A DNA stretch of 64,000 bases from Actinoallomurus soli (GCF_024055715.1 NZ_JAMXMV010000004.1:1-64000); one strand, 5' to 3'; counted from the stretch's first letter, positions 18,498 through 27,672 are shown. Numbers and translations: made by a program. The notes: generated by a model not told the origin, from the letters alone.

Positions 18498-20474
18498 TCA
18501 GGAATCCGGAGTGAAGTGGCGCAGCACCTCGGGGTTGGCCATCGCGTCCGGATTCGCCGCCTTGTCGATGGGCGTGCCGAGCAAGATCTTACGGACTGGA
18601 ACCTCCAGTTTCTTACCGGACAGGGTGCGCGGCACTCCGGGCACGACCCGGATCTCGTCGGGCACGTGCCGGGGCGACAGCGTCGAGCGCAGGGCGGCGC
18701 GCAGCCGGCCGACCAGGTCCTCGGACAGGTCGACCCCCTCGGCGAGCTGGACGTACAGCAGCAGCCGGCCCTCGGCGCCGAGCTGCCCGGTGTCGACGAC
18801 GAGCGAGTCGGCGATCTCGTCGAAGCCCTCGACCACGCGGTAGAAGTCGGCGGTGCCCATGCGGACGCCCCCGCGGTTGAGGGTGGAGTCGGACCGCCCG
18901 TAGATCACGCATCCGCCGTCGGGCAGCACCTTGATCCAGTCACCGTGCCGCCAGACGCCCTCGTACACCCCGAAGTAGGAGTCGCGGTAGCGCTCGCCGT
19001 CCTCGTCGTTCCAGAAGGAGATCGGCATGGACGGCATCGGCGCGGTGAGCACGAGCTCCCCGACCTCGCCGACGACCGGCTCGCCCTTCTCGTCGTACGC
19101 CTCGATCCTCGCGCCGAGCCCGCGGCACTGGATGACGCCGGCGCGCAACGGCAGCAGCGGGCAGGGCCCGACGAACCCGGTGGCCACGTCCGTGCCGCCG
19201 GAGAACGAGCCGACCAGCGCGTCCCGGCCGACGTGGTCGTACAGCCAGCCGAATCCCTCCGGCGGCAGCGGCGAGCCGGTCGAGCCGATCCCGCGCAGCC
19301 GGGACAGGTCATGCGTCCGGCCGGGGTCGAGGCCCGCCTTCATCGACGCCAGGACGTACGGCGCGCCGACCCCGAAGTAGGTGACCCCGGTCTCGGCGGC
19401 CAGCCGCCACAGCGCGTCGCCGCCGGGCGCGCCGTCGTACAGCACGATCGTCGCGCCGACGAGCAGGCCGCCGATGAGGTAGTTCCACATCATCCAGCCG
19501 GTCGTCGTGTACCAGAAGAACACGTCGCCGGGGCCGAGGTCCTGATGGAAGGTGAGGGCCTTGAGATGCTCCAGCACGATGCCGCCGTGGCCGTGCACGA
19601 TCGGCTTGGGCAGGCCCGTGGTGCCCGAGGAGTACAGGATCCACAGCGGGTGGTCGAAGGGCACCTCCTCGAAGGCGAGCGGCTCTCCGGAGCGCCGCAG
19701 CTCGGCGTACCGGAGTGCCCGGCCGTCCCCGATCGCGGCGGCGTCCGGGTCGAGGTACGGGATCGTGACGGTGGCCGTCAGCGTGGGCAGTGCCGCCGCG
19801 ATGTCGCGGACCACCGAGGACCGGTCGAACCGCTTGCCGTTGTAGGCGTAGCCGTCCACCGCGATCAGCACCTTCGGCTCGATCTGGGTGAACCGGTCGA
19901 TCACGCTCGGCGCGCCGAAGTCCGGCGAGCAGGACGACCAGATCGCGCCCAGGGACGCGGTCGCGAGGAAGGCGACCAGGGCCTCGGGCATGTTCGGGAC
20001 GTACGCCGCGACGCGGTCGCCCCGGCCGACGCCGAGCGCCCGCAGCCCGGCGCGCACCTCGGCGACCTCGGCGGCGAGCTCTCCGTAGGTCAGCGTCCGC
20101 GAGCGGGCCGGCCCGTCGGAGCCCTCGCCGGCCGGGGAGCCGTCGTCGGCCTCCGTGCGGAAGACCACCGCCGTGGCGCCGGGGTCCTCCTCGGCCCGGC
20201 GCAGGGCGTTCCGCGCGTGGTTGAGCGTCGCGCCGGGGAACCAGCGCGCGCCCGGCATCTCGGCGCGCTCCAGCGCCGGCCCGTCGCCGCGGTCGCCCAG
20301 CACCCCGAAGGAGGACCAGATCGTGTCCCAGAACGCGCCCACGTCGGTGACGGACCAGCGCCACAGCTCGTCATAGGAGCCGAACCCGCGCTCTCGCATG
20401 AACCGGGCGACACGGGCGCTGCGGCGGACCTCCTCGGACGGCTCCCACAACAGGTCACCCTCGGCAACGGACAC
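18498..20474 (-). CDS. aacS: acetoacetate--CoA ligase
   Basis: The enzyme activates acetoacetate to acetoacetyl-CoA with ATP, feeding ketone bodies or branched-chain and polyhydroxybutyrate breakdown products into central metabolism. The 658-residue protein is an ANL-superfamily adenylating enzyme. It has the AMP-binding motif YSSGTTGLPKPIVHGHGG, the subgroup-typical ASLGAIWSSCSPDFG and GYAYNGKRFDR, and the C-terminal catalytic lysine region RTLSGKKLEVPV. These subgroup motifs separate it from acetyl-CoA synthetase. The GTG start follows a strong GAGGAGG. It appears monocistronic. Confidence 0.92.
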   Translation of the reverse strand: MSVAEGDLLWEPSEEVRRSARVARFMRERGFGSYDELWRWSVTDVGAFWDTIWSSFGVLGDRGDGPALERAEMPGARWFPGATLNHARNALRRAEEDPGATAVVFRTEADDGSPAGEGSDGPARSRTLTYGELAAEVAEVRAGLRALGVGRGDRVAAYVPNMPEALVAFLATASLGAIWSSCSPDFGAPSVIDRFTQIEPKVLIAVDGYAYNGKRFDRSSVVRDIAAALPTLTATVTIPYLDPDAAAIGDGRALRYAELRRSGEPLAFEEVPFDHPLWILYSSGTTGLPKPIVHGHGGIVLEHLKALTFHQDLGPGDVFFWYTTTGWMMWNYLIGGLLVGATIVLYDGAPGGDALWRLAAETGVTYFGVGAPYVLASMKAGLDPGRTHDLSRLRGIGSTGSPLPPEGFGWLYDHVGRDALVGSFSGGTDVATGFVGPCPLLPLRAGVIQCRGLGARIEAYDEKGEPVVGEVGELVLTAPMPSMPISFWNDEDGERYRDSYFGVYEGVWRHGDWIKVLPDGGCVIYGRSDSTLNRGGVRMGTADFYRVVEGFDEIADSLVVDTGQLGAEGRLLLYVQLAEGVDLSEDLVGRLRAALRSTLSPRHVPDEIRVVPGVPRTLSGKKLEVPVRKILLGTPIDKAANPDAMANPEVLRHFTPDS

Positions 20475-20561
20475 GACACGGCCTCCTCACGTCTTCGTGG
20501 CACCCAGCATTCACGGGGGCGGCCACCGATCGCAATGTCGGGTTCCCACCCGACTCTGCCG

Positions 20562-21272
20562 TCACGCCTGTGGGGTCGCGGTGAGCTCCTCGATCGCGGC
20601 GACGACCGCGCCGGTCTCGGTGAGGCTCGGCAGCACCACGTCGGCGCCCGCGCCGCGCAGCTCCGCCTGGGTGGCCGTGCCCGTCGCGACCGCGATCATC
20701 TTCGCCCGGGCGATCTTCGCCGCCTGCACGTCGCGTGGCGAGTCGGCCACGAGCACGGTCGCGGCCTCGGCGATCACGCCGCCGTGCCGCTCCGCCGCGC
20801 GGGTGCGGGCCAGTTCGACGAGGGCGGCCTTGGGATAGGTCTCCGAGCCGTACCCGCCGACCTCGAAGTCGAGGTACTTGGCCAGGCCGAGGGCCTTGAG
20901 CTTGGTGACGGTGTTCGGCCGGATCGCGCCGGTCAGCACCGACTGCACGACGTCGCGCCGCTTGGCCACCGCCGCGAGGGCCTCGCGGGCGCCCGGCAGC
21001 ACCCGCCCGGCGCCCCGGACCGCGCCCTTGCGCGCCGCGAACGCGTCGGCGAGCGCGGCCATGAACTCCGGCAGGTGGTCCTCGGTCGGGGGGACGTCGT
21101 TGAACGCCAGGGTCTCGAAGATGATCTCCGATTCGGTGCGCCCGGCGGTCGGCGCGAGGCGGACGAGCGGCCGTCCGGTCACGCGCTCGAACGCCTCGGC
21201 GTACGCCTCCCGGGTCACCTTGCCGACGTCGACCAGTGTGTGATCGACGTTCCACAGCACCAGACGAGGCAT
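20562..21272 (-). CDS. HAD-superfamily protein with Asn in place of the nucleophile Asp
   Basis: This 236-residue HAD protein of the phosphoglycolate-phosphatase type has a helical cap. Motif I reads LVLWNVDHTLVD, so the expected nucleophilic Asp is Asn8; Asp10 is kept. Motif II is SVLTGAI, the lysine region is YPKAAL, and motif III/IV is VLVADSPRDV. Loss of the first Asp normally abolishes phosphoryl transfer, so the protein may be a non-catalytic relative, or deamidation may restore activity. I chose the ATG at 21272, six bases after GGAG; a GTG one codon upstream is possible. No operon partner is obvious. Confidence 0.83.
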   Translation of the reverse strand: MPRLVLWNVDHTLVDVGKVTREAYAEAFERVTGRPLVRLAPTAGRTESEIIFETLAFNDVPPTEDHLPEFMAALADAFAARKGAVRGAGRVLPGAREALAAVAKRRDVVQSVLTGAIRPNTVTKLKALGLAKYLDFEVGGYGSETYPKAALVELARTRAAERHGGVIAEAATVLVADSPRDVQAAKIARAKMIAVATGTATQAELRGAGADVVLPSLTETGAVVAAIEELTATPQA

Positions 21273-21357
21273 CACGGTCTCCGCACACGGTCAACACAGG
21301 GGGCCGGTCAATCGTGAAGGCCCCGGCCCGTCCGCGCAAACCCGGCCGGTCACGGCG

Positions 21358-21903
21358 TCAGGGGAACCGCCCCGTGGTCGCCCTGACCTCGCCAATCACC
21401 TCGAGCGGGATCGTCCCGCCGACCGGCCCGGTGAACCGGCCCAGGAACGTGTTGATCGTCATCCGCCCGCGCGGCGGCCGGTCGTCCGGGGTGTTCACGA
21501 CGACGCGCACGGTCCTGGTCTCCCCCGGGCCCAGCCGCTGGAAGATGCACTCCACCCGGCCCATCCCCCAGCACGACGGGTCGCTGACGGACACGACGGC
21601 CAGCCGGTCGTCGGTTCCGGGCGCCGCGACCTTGACGCTGCGCGCCACGACGTGACGGACGGCCTCCGGGCCCGCGTTGGTCACGGTGAAGGCGTACCGG
21701 GCCGGGCGGCCGGGCACGAGCCGGTGACCGGTCACCGGGACCAGCCGCGGATCCGCCCGGATCGACAGGTGGGCGAGGTCGGCGTCCCCGTCGGCGTCGA
21801 CGACACGGGCGGGCCGCGGCTCGGGCACGGTGAGCGCCTTCACCGCGTACCCGGCCGCCGCCGCGCAGCCCACGAGGGCGGCCACTGACGCCAGACGCCG
21901 CAC
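21358..21903 (-). CDS. exported protein with one DUF11/CARDB-like beta-sandwich domain
   Basis: This 181-residue protein has an N-terminal hydrophobic segment (about 4-24) that is a signal peptide or anchor. A single beta-sandwich follows: YAFTVTNAGPEAVRHVVARS, then a Cys pair (PSCWGMGRVEC) and GPGETRTVRVVVNT. The order matches DUF11/CARDB-type extracellular adhesion modules. Length and domain count suggest a small secreted or membrane-tethered protein. The function is unknown. Confidence 0.7.
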   Translation of the reverse strand: MRRLASVAALVGCAAAAGYAVKALTVPEPRPARVVDADGDADLAHLSIRADPRLVPVTGHRLVPGRPARYAFTVTNAGPEAVRHVVARSVKVAAPGTDDRLAVVSVSDPSCWGMGRVECIFQRLGPGETRTVRVVVNTPDDRPPRGRMTINTFLGRFTGPVGGTIPLEVIGEVRATTGRFP

Positions 21904-21983
21904 ACAGCCCCCCGGTCTGTCCTACGCGTCACGCGTTCTGCCTGGTCACAGGCCAGGTTACTCGCCGGGAGACGCGAAGGCGA

Positions 21984-23612
21984 TCACCCCATGTGCGGGT
22001 ACCGGTGGTCGGTCGGCGGCACGAACGTCTCCTTGACCGCGCGCGTGCTCACCCATCGCGTCAGGTTGAAGATCGAGCCGGCCTTGTCGTTGGTGCCGCT
22101 GGCCCGCGACCCGCCGAAGGGCTGCTGCCCGACGACCGCGCCGGTCGGCTTGTCGTTGACGTAGAAGTTGCCGGCGGCGAACCGCAGCTTCTCCGACGCC
22201 TCGGCGATGGCCCGGCGGTCCTGGGCGATGACCGACCCGGTCAGGCCGTACGGCGCGGCGTTCTCCATCTGGGTGAGCACCGTGTCGTAGTCGGCGTCGT
22301 CGTAGACGTGGACGCCGAGGATCGGGCCGAAGTACTCCGTCGTGAAGATCTCGTCCTCCGGGTCGGCGCTCCGCAGCACCGTCGGCTGGACGAAGTAGCC
22401 CTCGGAGTCGTCGAGGCCGCCGCCGACCAGGATGTCGATGGCGTCGTGCGAGCGGGCCCGCTCGATCGCGGCCCGGTGCTTGGCGAACGCCCGGTCGTCG
22501 ATCACGGCGCCCATGAACACCGACAGGTCCTCGGCGACGTCGCCCATCGTCAGGGACTCGACCGTGCCGAGGAAGTCGTCGCGCATGGTGTTCCACACCG
22601 AGCGCGGGACGTACGCGCGGGAGGCGGCGGAGCACTTCTGGCCCTGGTACTCGAACGCGCCGCGGATCAGCACGGTGGAGAGCACCCGCGGGTCGGCCGA
22701 CGGGTGGGCGACGACGAAGTCCTTGCCGCCCGTCTCGCCGACGAGCCGCGGGTAGGTGCGGTAGCCGGCGATGTTCTCCCCGACGGTGCGCCACAGGTGC
22801 TGGAACGTCGCGGTGGAGCCGGTGAAGTGGATGCCCGCCAGGTCCGGGTGCCGCAGCGCGACGTTCGAGACCGCCTCGCCGTTGCCGGTGACCAGGTTGA
22901 TCACCCCGGGCGGCAGGCCGGCCGCCTCCAGCAGGCGCATCGTGAAGTGCGCCGCGAACTGCTGCGTCGGCGACGGCTTCCACACGACGACGTTGCCCAT
23001 GAGCGCGGCGGAGGTGGGGAGGTTCCCGGCGATCGCCGTGAAGTTGAACGGCGTGATCGCGAGGACGAAGCCCTCCAGCGGCCGGTACTCCGCGCGGTTC
23101 CACACGCCCGGTGAGCTGATCGGCTGCTGGGCGTAGAGCTCGCGCGCGAACGAGACGTTGAAGCGCAGGAAGTCGATGAACTCGCACGCCGCGTCGATCT
23201 CGGCCTGCTGCACCGACTTGGACTGGCCGAGGATGGTCGCGGCGTTCAAGGTGTTCCGCCAGGGACCGGACAGCAGGTCGGCGGCCTTGAGGAAGATCGC
23301 GGCGCGGTCGTCGAACGACAGCGCCCGCCAGCCCGGCGCGGCCCGCCTCGCGGCCTCGATGGCCGCGCGCACGTCGTCGTCGGTCGCCTCACGGGCCTGG
23401 CCGAGGACGTGCCGGTGCTTGTGCGGCTGCACCGTGTCGACGGGCCGTCCGCCGCCGAGCCGCTGCTCGCCGCCGATGGTCATCGTGAGGTCGATCCGCT
23501 CGCCGGCGAGTTCCTTGATCTTCGCCTCGAGGCCGGTCCGGTCCTGGCCGCCGGGGGCGTACGCCCTCACCGGCTCGTTCACGGGGACCGGTACGTTCGT
23601 GACAGCGTCCAT
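21984..23612 (-). CDS. pruA: L-glutamate gamma-semialdehyde (P5C) dehydrogenase
   Basis: The enzyme oxidises glutamate-5-semialdehyde/P5C to glutamate with NAD, the second step of proline catabolism. The 542-residue protein is an aldehyde dehydrogenase of the P5CDH subgroup. It shows ITPFNFTAIAGNLP, VVWKPSPTQ, HFTGSTATF, the catalytic Glu region LVGETGGKDFVV, the catalytic Cys in GQKCSAASRAYVP and FFGP-like EYFGPILGVHVY. I chose the ATG at 23612 after GGGGAGAG. A proline dehydrogenase gene is not adjacent. It fits functionally with gdh, which would deaminate the glutamate produced. Confidence 0.95.
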   Translation of the reverse strand: MDAVTNVPVPVNEPVRAYAPGGQDRTGLEAKIKELAGERIDLTMTIGGEQRLGGGRPVDTVQPHKHRHVLGQAREATDDDVRAAIEAARRAAPGWRALSFDDRAAIFLKAADLLSGPWRNTLNAATILGQSKSVQQAEIDAACEFIDFLRFNVSFARELYAQQPISSPGVWNRAEYRPLEGFVLAITPFNFTAIAGNLPTSAALMGNVVVWKPSPTQQFAAHFTMRLLEAAGLPPGVINLVTGNGEAVSNVALRHPDLAGIHFTGSTATFQHLWRTVGENIAGYRTYPRLVGETGGKDFVVAHPSADPRVLSTVLIRGAFEYQGQKCSAASRAYVPRSVWNTMRDDFLGTVESLTMGDVAEDLSVFMGAVIDDRAFAKHRAAIERARSHDAIDILVGGGLDDSEGYFVQPTVLRSADPEDEIFTTEYFGPILGVHVYDDADYDTVLTQMENAAPYGLTGSVIAQDRRAIAEASEKLRFAAGNFYVNDKPTGAVVGQQPFGGSRASGTNDKAGSIFNLTRWVSTRAVKETFVPPTDHRYPHMG

Positions 23613-23645
23613 GAGACAGCTCTCCCCGCAGTTCGTGACAGCGTC
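23595..23645. repeat. 15-bp direct repeat straddling the pruA start
   Basis: The sequence GTTCGTGACAGCGTC occurs exactly at 23595-23609 and 23631-23645, 36 bases apart. One copy encodes the first residues of PruA and the other lies in its 5' leader. The spacing is a multiple of three, so the leader would encode the same DAVTN peptide in frame. It may reflect a small duplication that shifted the start. Confidence 0.6.
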
Positions 23646-23701
23646 GTCAGAATGATCCGGGTGAGGATCGTGGACGCGGCCCCTCGTGAGGACCGCGCAG
23701 G

Positions 23702-24337
23702 TCAAATGTACGCGGAGACCTCGGTGAGCCGCTCCACCACCGGGACCCCGAGACGTTCCAGGTCCGCCCGCGCGTGCGTCCCCCCGGCGTACAGGATCGC
23801 GCGCGCGCCCGCGTGCCGGGCGGCCGCCGCGTCATCGACGCTGTCCCCGACCGCCACGACCTCGGCCGGGTCGACCCCCAGCCGGGACAGATGCCGGACC
23901 ATGAACTCCGCCTTCGACCCGCCGGCCTCGCCCGGTCGCAGGCCGTCGACCCGGCGGAAGATCTCGCCGATCCCGTGCTCGCGCACCGCGACGGTCAGCC
24001 GGTCGTGGTGCCACATCGACAGCAGGGACTGGGTGTGCCCGGCGTCGGTCAGGGCGTCGATCGCGTGCCGGGCGTCCGCCGCGAGCCGGCAGCGCTCCAT
24101 CAGCCGGTGGTAGGAGTCGTGGAACGCCGCGTCGAGCCGCTCCCACTCCCCCTCCTCCAACGCGCGGCCCAGCAGGCGCTCGTAGCAGGCCCAGATCGGA
24201 CGGCTGTAGATCGCCTGGAACCCCGCCCGGTCCATCATCGGCAGGCCGTACGACGCGAAGACCTCGTTGGTCGCGTCCACGGTCGCGTCGATGTCGTCGA
24301 AGAGGGTGCCGTTCCAGTCCCAAACGATGTGCGCCAT
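23702..24337 (-). CDS. HAD-family hydrolase
   Basis: This 211-residue HAD phosphatase has motif I IVWDWNGTLFDD (nucleophile Asp present, second position Asn, common in this subgroup). A helical C1 cap follows, then motif II LLSMWHH, a Lys near GGSKAEFM and motif IV VVAVGDSVDDAAAA. The substrate is unknown; small phosphorylated metabolites are typical. I chose the ATG at 24337, since translation from there begins four residues before motif I. The upstream in-frame part is Arg/Ala-rich and unlike the family. It lies 41 bases downstream of the DUF6912-type gene on the same strand. Confidence 0.85.
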   Translation of the reverse strand: MAHIVWDWNGTLFDDIDATVDATNEVFASYGLPMMDRAGFQAIYSRPIWACYERLLGRALEEGEWERLDAAFHDSYHRLMERCRLAADARHAIDALTDAGHTQSLLSMWHHDRLTVAVREHGIGEIFRRVDGLRPGEAGGSKAEFMVRHLSRLGVDPAEVVAVGDSVDDAAAARHAGARAILYAGGTHARADLERLGVPVVERLTEVSAYI

Positions 24338-24378
24338 AGCCAGTCGAGCATAAGCCAGCCCGCTCGCCGGCCGGAACC

Positions 24379-24885
24379 TCATGGGACCAGGTGACGCAGC
24401 TCCTGCGTGGCGTACCACATGAGGTCGTGCCCGGCGGCGCCGTCGACGGTGAACATCGCGTCGTCGTCGCCCGCGTCGGCCGCCTCGACCGCCGCGCGCG
24501 CGGCGCGGACGTCCGCCTCTGCCTCGGCGTCGTCGATGTGCCCGGACACGATCCGGCTGAACGGGATCGTCTCGGAGATCCGGACGACGGCCCGGTCCTC
24601 GGCGTCGACCAGGTCACCCACGACGGAGGTCACGAGCGTGTCGGGGACCTCGGCGGCGATGACGACCCGGCGGGACGGCGCCTCCGGATCCGCGGCCAGC
24701 AGCCGGAGGGACGCCTTCGCGGCGTCCGACATCGCGGCGTACTCGAGCTCCTCGAGGTCCGCGGAGGCGTACCACTCGCGCAGCGCCGGCGTCACGGCGT
24801 AGGCGGTCAGCGGCACCGGCCCGAGCTCCCGATCGCGGAGGATCCGGGCCAGGCCGTTCAGTGTGGACGGTAGATAAACGCGCAT
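24379..24885 (-). CDS. DUF6912-type protein
   Basis: This 168-residue protein begins MRVYLPSTLNGLA and contains LTAYAVTPALREWYASADLEELEYAAM and SRRVVIAAEVPD, a pattern I recognise from a conserved actinobacterial family of unknown function (DUF6912). It is soluble and acidic, with no membrane segment or obvious catalytic motif. In many actinobacteria it lies near HAD-type genes, as here. Assignment is from memory of the family pattern. Confidence 0.8.
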   Translation of the reverse strand: MRVYLPSTLNGLARILRDRELGPVPLTAYAVTPALREWYASADLEELEYAAMSDAAKASLRLLAADPEAPSRRVVIAAEVPDTLVTSVVGDLVDAEDRAVVRISETIPFSRIVSGHIDDAEAEADVRAARAAVEAADAGDDDAMFTVDGAAGHDLMWYATQELRHLVP

Positions 24886-25056
24886 GTCCCTGCAGAGTGT
24901 GCCAGCACGGGACCGCCGATGCGCGTGCTATCCGGCCGACACCCGCAGGACGGAAAAGCCTTTGCCGCTCCCCCGGCGAGGGGGTTACCTTCGGCGGACC
25001 CTCGGCCGACCTGGGCTTTCCCAGGTTCCGTCGTCCCCTTTCCCCCTGGAGACGCC

Positions 25057-25938
25057 TTGACCGTCCGCATCACTGCGTTGATCGACCCGGACACCGATCC
25101 GTCCCATCGACGCCTGGCATGGCTGGCATCCGACGCCGACGGCGCCCCCGTCGGGTCGGCGTTCCTTCGCCTCTTCACCGGGACCGGGCAGGACCACCTC
25201 GCCGAGTTGCAGCTGAACGTCCATCCGGCGGAGCGGCGCAGGCACACCGGCTCCCGCCTCCTTGACTCGGTCGTTGCCGCCGCACGTGAAGACGGCCGAC
25301 GGTGCGTGATCGCCCAGGCCACGGCCGGCTCTGCCGGTGACCGGTTCCTGTCCGCCCGGGGCTTCCGCAAAGTCCTGACCCTGACCTACACCCGGCTACC
25401 GCTGGCCGACGCGGACGTCGCGGCTCTCCTCAGGATCATCGAACAGCCGCATCCCGGGTACCGGCTGGCGTCATGGGACGGCGCGGTCCCCGACGAACTC
25501 GCCGAGACGTTCGTGGTGTCACGTCACGCCATGGACGACATGCCGACGGGCAGCACCGATTTCGGCACGGTGACCTGGGACCTGGAGCGGGTTCGGGCCG
25601 CCGCTTCCGCCGTCGAGAAGCGGGGCGACCGCCTGCACACCGTCGTCGCCATCAGCGAGACGGATGGTGCGATCGCCGGATTCACCGAGCTGGTCGTCCC
25701 CGGCGACGGCAAGGGCGATGCCCAGCACTACGGCACCGGCGTTCTTCCTGAGCATCGCGGGCATGGCCTGGGCCTATGGATGAAGGCCGCTTCGATCCGG
25801 CAGGCCCGTGAGCGGTACCCCCAACTCGGCGGCCTGCTCACCGACACCGCCGACGACAACCCCTACATGCAGCGCATCAACGACTCGCTCGGCTACACGC
25901 CGACGCACACGGCCTACGAGTACCAGCTCGACCTCTAA
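25057..25938 (+). CDS. tandem GNAT acetyltransferase
   Basis: This 293-residue protein has two GNAT-like halves. The N-terminal half has an acyl-CoA loop-like QLNVHPAERRRHTGSRLL and the C-terminal half has GTGVLPEHRGHGLGLWMK, closer to the consensus R/Q-x-x-G-x-G/A and probably the active one. Similar double-GNAT proteins include mycothiol synthase, but I see no reason to assign that role. I chose the TTG at 25057 (MTVRITALIDPD) because of a GGAG 7 bases upstream and because upstream residues are unlike the family. Its TAA overlaps the stop of the convergent HAD gene. Confidence 0.83.
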   Translation: MTVRITALIDPDTDPSHRRLAWLASDADGAPVGSAFLRLFTGTGQDHLAELQLNVHPAERRRHTGSRLLDSVVAAAREDGRRCVIAQATAGSAGDRFLSARGFRKVLTLTYTRLPLADADVAALLRIIEQPHPGYRLASWDGAVPDELAETFVVSRHAMDDMPTGSTDFGTVTWDLERVRAAASAVEKRGDRLHTVVAISETDGAIAGFTELVVPGDGKGDAQHYGTGVLPEHRGHGLGLWMKAASIRQARERYPQLGGLLTDTADDNPYMQRINDSLGYTPTHTAYEYQLDL

Positions 25939-26597
25939 GGCCGCTGCCCGCCGTCCCCGAGCGGAATGCCGAGCAGCCCCTCCAGCCGCACGACCGTGCT
26001 CTCCGCGTCCACGTAGTGCACGCCGGTGATGCCGAGCTCCTCGGCGGCGCGGACGTTGTGCTCGATGTCGTCGACGAACGCGCACTCCTCCGGCGTCAGC
26101 CCGATCAGCTCCAGCGCGTGATGGAAGATCGCCGGGTCCGGCTTGCGGAGCCGCACCTCCGAGGAGATGACGACCGCGTCGAACATCTCGGCGAACAGCT
26201 CACGCGGATAGGTGTTGCCCCAGGAGTTGGACAGCAGGCACGTACGGACACCGGCGGCCTTCGCGTTACGCAGCGCGTCGTACATCGGCTCGACCGGCTC
26301 GAACGCGAGGAACATCCGCGTCAGCAGCCCGTCGGCGGGCACCGCCGTGCCGGTCCGGGTCCGCAGCCGCTCGGCCAGCAGGCGCTCGAACTCGGCGGGG
26401 CTCAGCGACCCGTCCTCCAGCCCGTGGATCGGGTTGACCGCGCCGTCACCGGCGTACGCCTGGGTCACCCACTCCTTCATCACGAGCTTGTACGCGTCGG
26501 GATCGATGTCGTCCGCCTCGATCCACGCCGTGATCGTCTCTTTCAGCGGCGTGGTGAGCACGCCGCCCCAGTCGGTGATGAGCCCGCGAACCGTCAC
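25935..26597 (-). CDS. HAD-IA family hydrolase
   Basis: This 220-residue protein has motif I LITDWGGVLTTP, motif II CLLSNSWGN, the lysine region LRKPDPAIFHHAL and motif IV CAFVDDIEHNVRAAEELG. This matches the haloacid dehalogenase/epoxide hydrolase N-like HAD-IA group. The second Asp of motif I is Gly, usual in this subgroup. The GTG start has no strong ribosome-binding site. Its stop TAG shares bases with the TAA of the convergent GNAT gene, so the two genes overlap by 4 bases. Confidence 0.85.
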   Translation of the reverse strand: MTVRGLITDWGGVLTTPLKETITAWIEADDIDPDAYKLVMKEWVTQAYAGDGAVNPIHGLEDGSLSPAEFERLLAERLRTRTGTAVPADGLLTRMFLAFEPVEPMYDALRNAKAAGVRTCLLSNSWGNTYPRELFAEMFDAVVISSEVRLRKPDPAIFHHALELIGLTPEECAFVDDIEHNVRAAEELGITGVHYVDAESTVVRLEGLLGIPLGDGGQRP

Positions 26598-26641
26598 GAA
26601 GCCGATCGTAAGCCACCGCTCCCCAAGAACCGAACGGGGTT

Positions 26642-27339
26642 CTACCTCGTTGAGGCCGACTCCGCAACCACGGCCCCGACCTCAACGCACTGGCCACCCG
26701 TGTCGCCATCAAAGTAAAAGCGCCCATAACGCCGGCATAGGCACCTGTACGGCTCGGGACGATCTGTACGGTGATGTTGGGTTGCTCGGCGAGTTCGATC
26801 AAGTGGTTTATCTGCTCTCTGCGTGTTTCCTCGTCACCGATCGGCCGGTGCAGGACGTTCTCGTCGAGGACCAGGACGATTTCGGGCGGGTCCTCGCGGA
26901 CCAGAATCTGCTGACGTTCCATCCGTGTGGCGACCAGATGTTCGACCGCCTCTGGCTTGCGGCCGGTCGTGAGCACCTCGCGGGCGTACTGCGGGGTCTG
27001 GAAGAGGCCGGTGACGACCATGTTCTCGAAGATGCACATCATCGTCGCCTTGGCCTCTAGTTCGAGGAAGCCGGAGAAGCCCGGAGGTAGTGCGGCGTGT
27101 TTGCCGGCACGGCGGATCTCCAGCCACATGCGGTGGAAGGTCTCGGGGGTCTTGAAGTAGGTGTCGAGGTCTTCCGACGTTGCCTCCGAGGGGGCGCGGA
27201 GGGCGGTCTCGAGCTTTTCGATCCATTGCGGGGTGCAGCCGAGCGCCTGGGCGAGGGCGGGCCGGGAGAGTTTCGCGGCTTCGCGGTGGCCGCGCAGGAC
27301 CGCGCCGAAGGCTCGCCATGGCGAACGGCGCCGACTCAC
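26642..27339 (-). pseudogene. truncated XRE/DUF5753 regulator with a DUF397-like remnant at its 3' end
   Basis: From a GTG at 27339 the frame encodes an N-terminal helix-turn-helix (REAAKLSRPALAQALGCTPQWIEKLE) and most of a DUF5753 domain (NMVVTGLFQTPQYAREVL, VLDENVLHRPIGDEE, NITVQIVPSRTGAYAGVMGAFTLM). After GAFT the frame loses all family similarity and runs into the neighbouring HAD gene. One base shift at about 26715 opens a short frame FDGDTGGQCVEV that ends at TAG (26642-26644). GGQCVEV is a hallmark of the DUF397 partner normally encoded just downstream. The gene therefore looks frameshifted and deleted, with the end of the regulator and the start of the DUF397 gene lost. Confidence 0.7.
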
Positions 27340-27633
27340 TGGCGCGGCGACCGCCGTCGGAGGCGAGGGAACTGCTCCAGCTGGACTTCCTCGTCCGCAA
27401 GTACCCGGCCGCCGCGCGCATGAGTCTGCAGCGGCGGCAGCGGGCCGACGCCGACCTCCCGGCGCCGCCGCAAGGCTGGTCGGCGGTACTGGACACGGGT
27501 GGAACGGGCCCCGCCGAAGCCGGGCGGCAACGGGGCGTTCTCTGCGACCGGCGCGGCGCGGCCACCACGCCGCAGGACATAACGCACGATCAGGGCATGT
27601 CAGACGCCTCCGGAGGCACCTCGCTTCCCACGC

Positions 27634-27672
27634 CGTCTACTTAGAGGAGAATTCGTCTCCTGTGAGTAGACG
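27634..27672. repeat. interrupted 14-bp inverted repeat
   Basis: Outer arms CGTCTACT (27634-27641) and AGTAGACG (27665-27672) pair, followed by a 3-base internal loop and inner arms AGGAGA/TCTCCT around ATTCG. It could be a terminator or the end of a lost mobile element; nothing else decides this. Confidence 0.45.

Noticed and set aside
25935-25938. Overlap of convergent stop codons (CTAA) as a special signal
   Set aside because: A four-base overlap of TAA and TAG is a simple consequence of tightly packed convergent genes.
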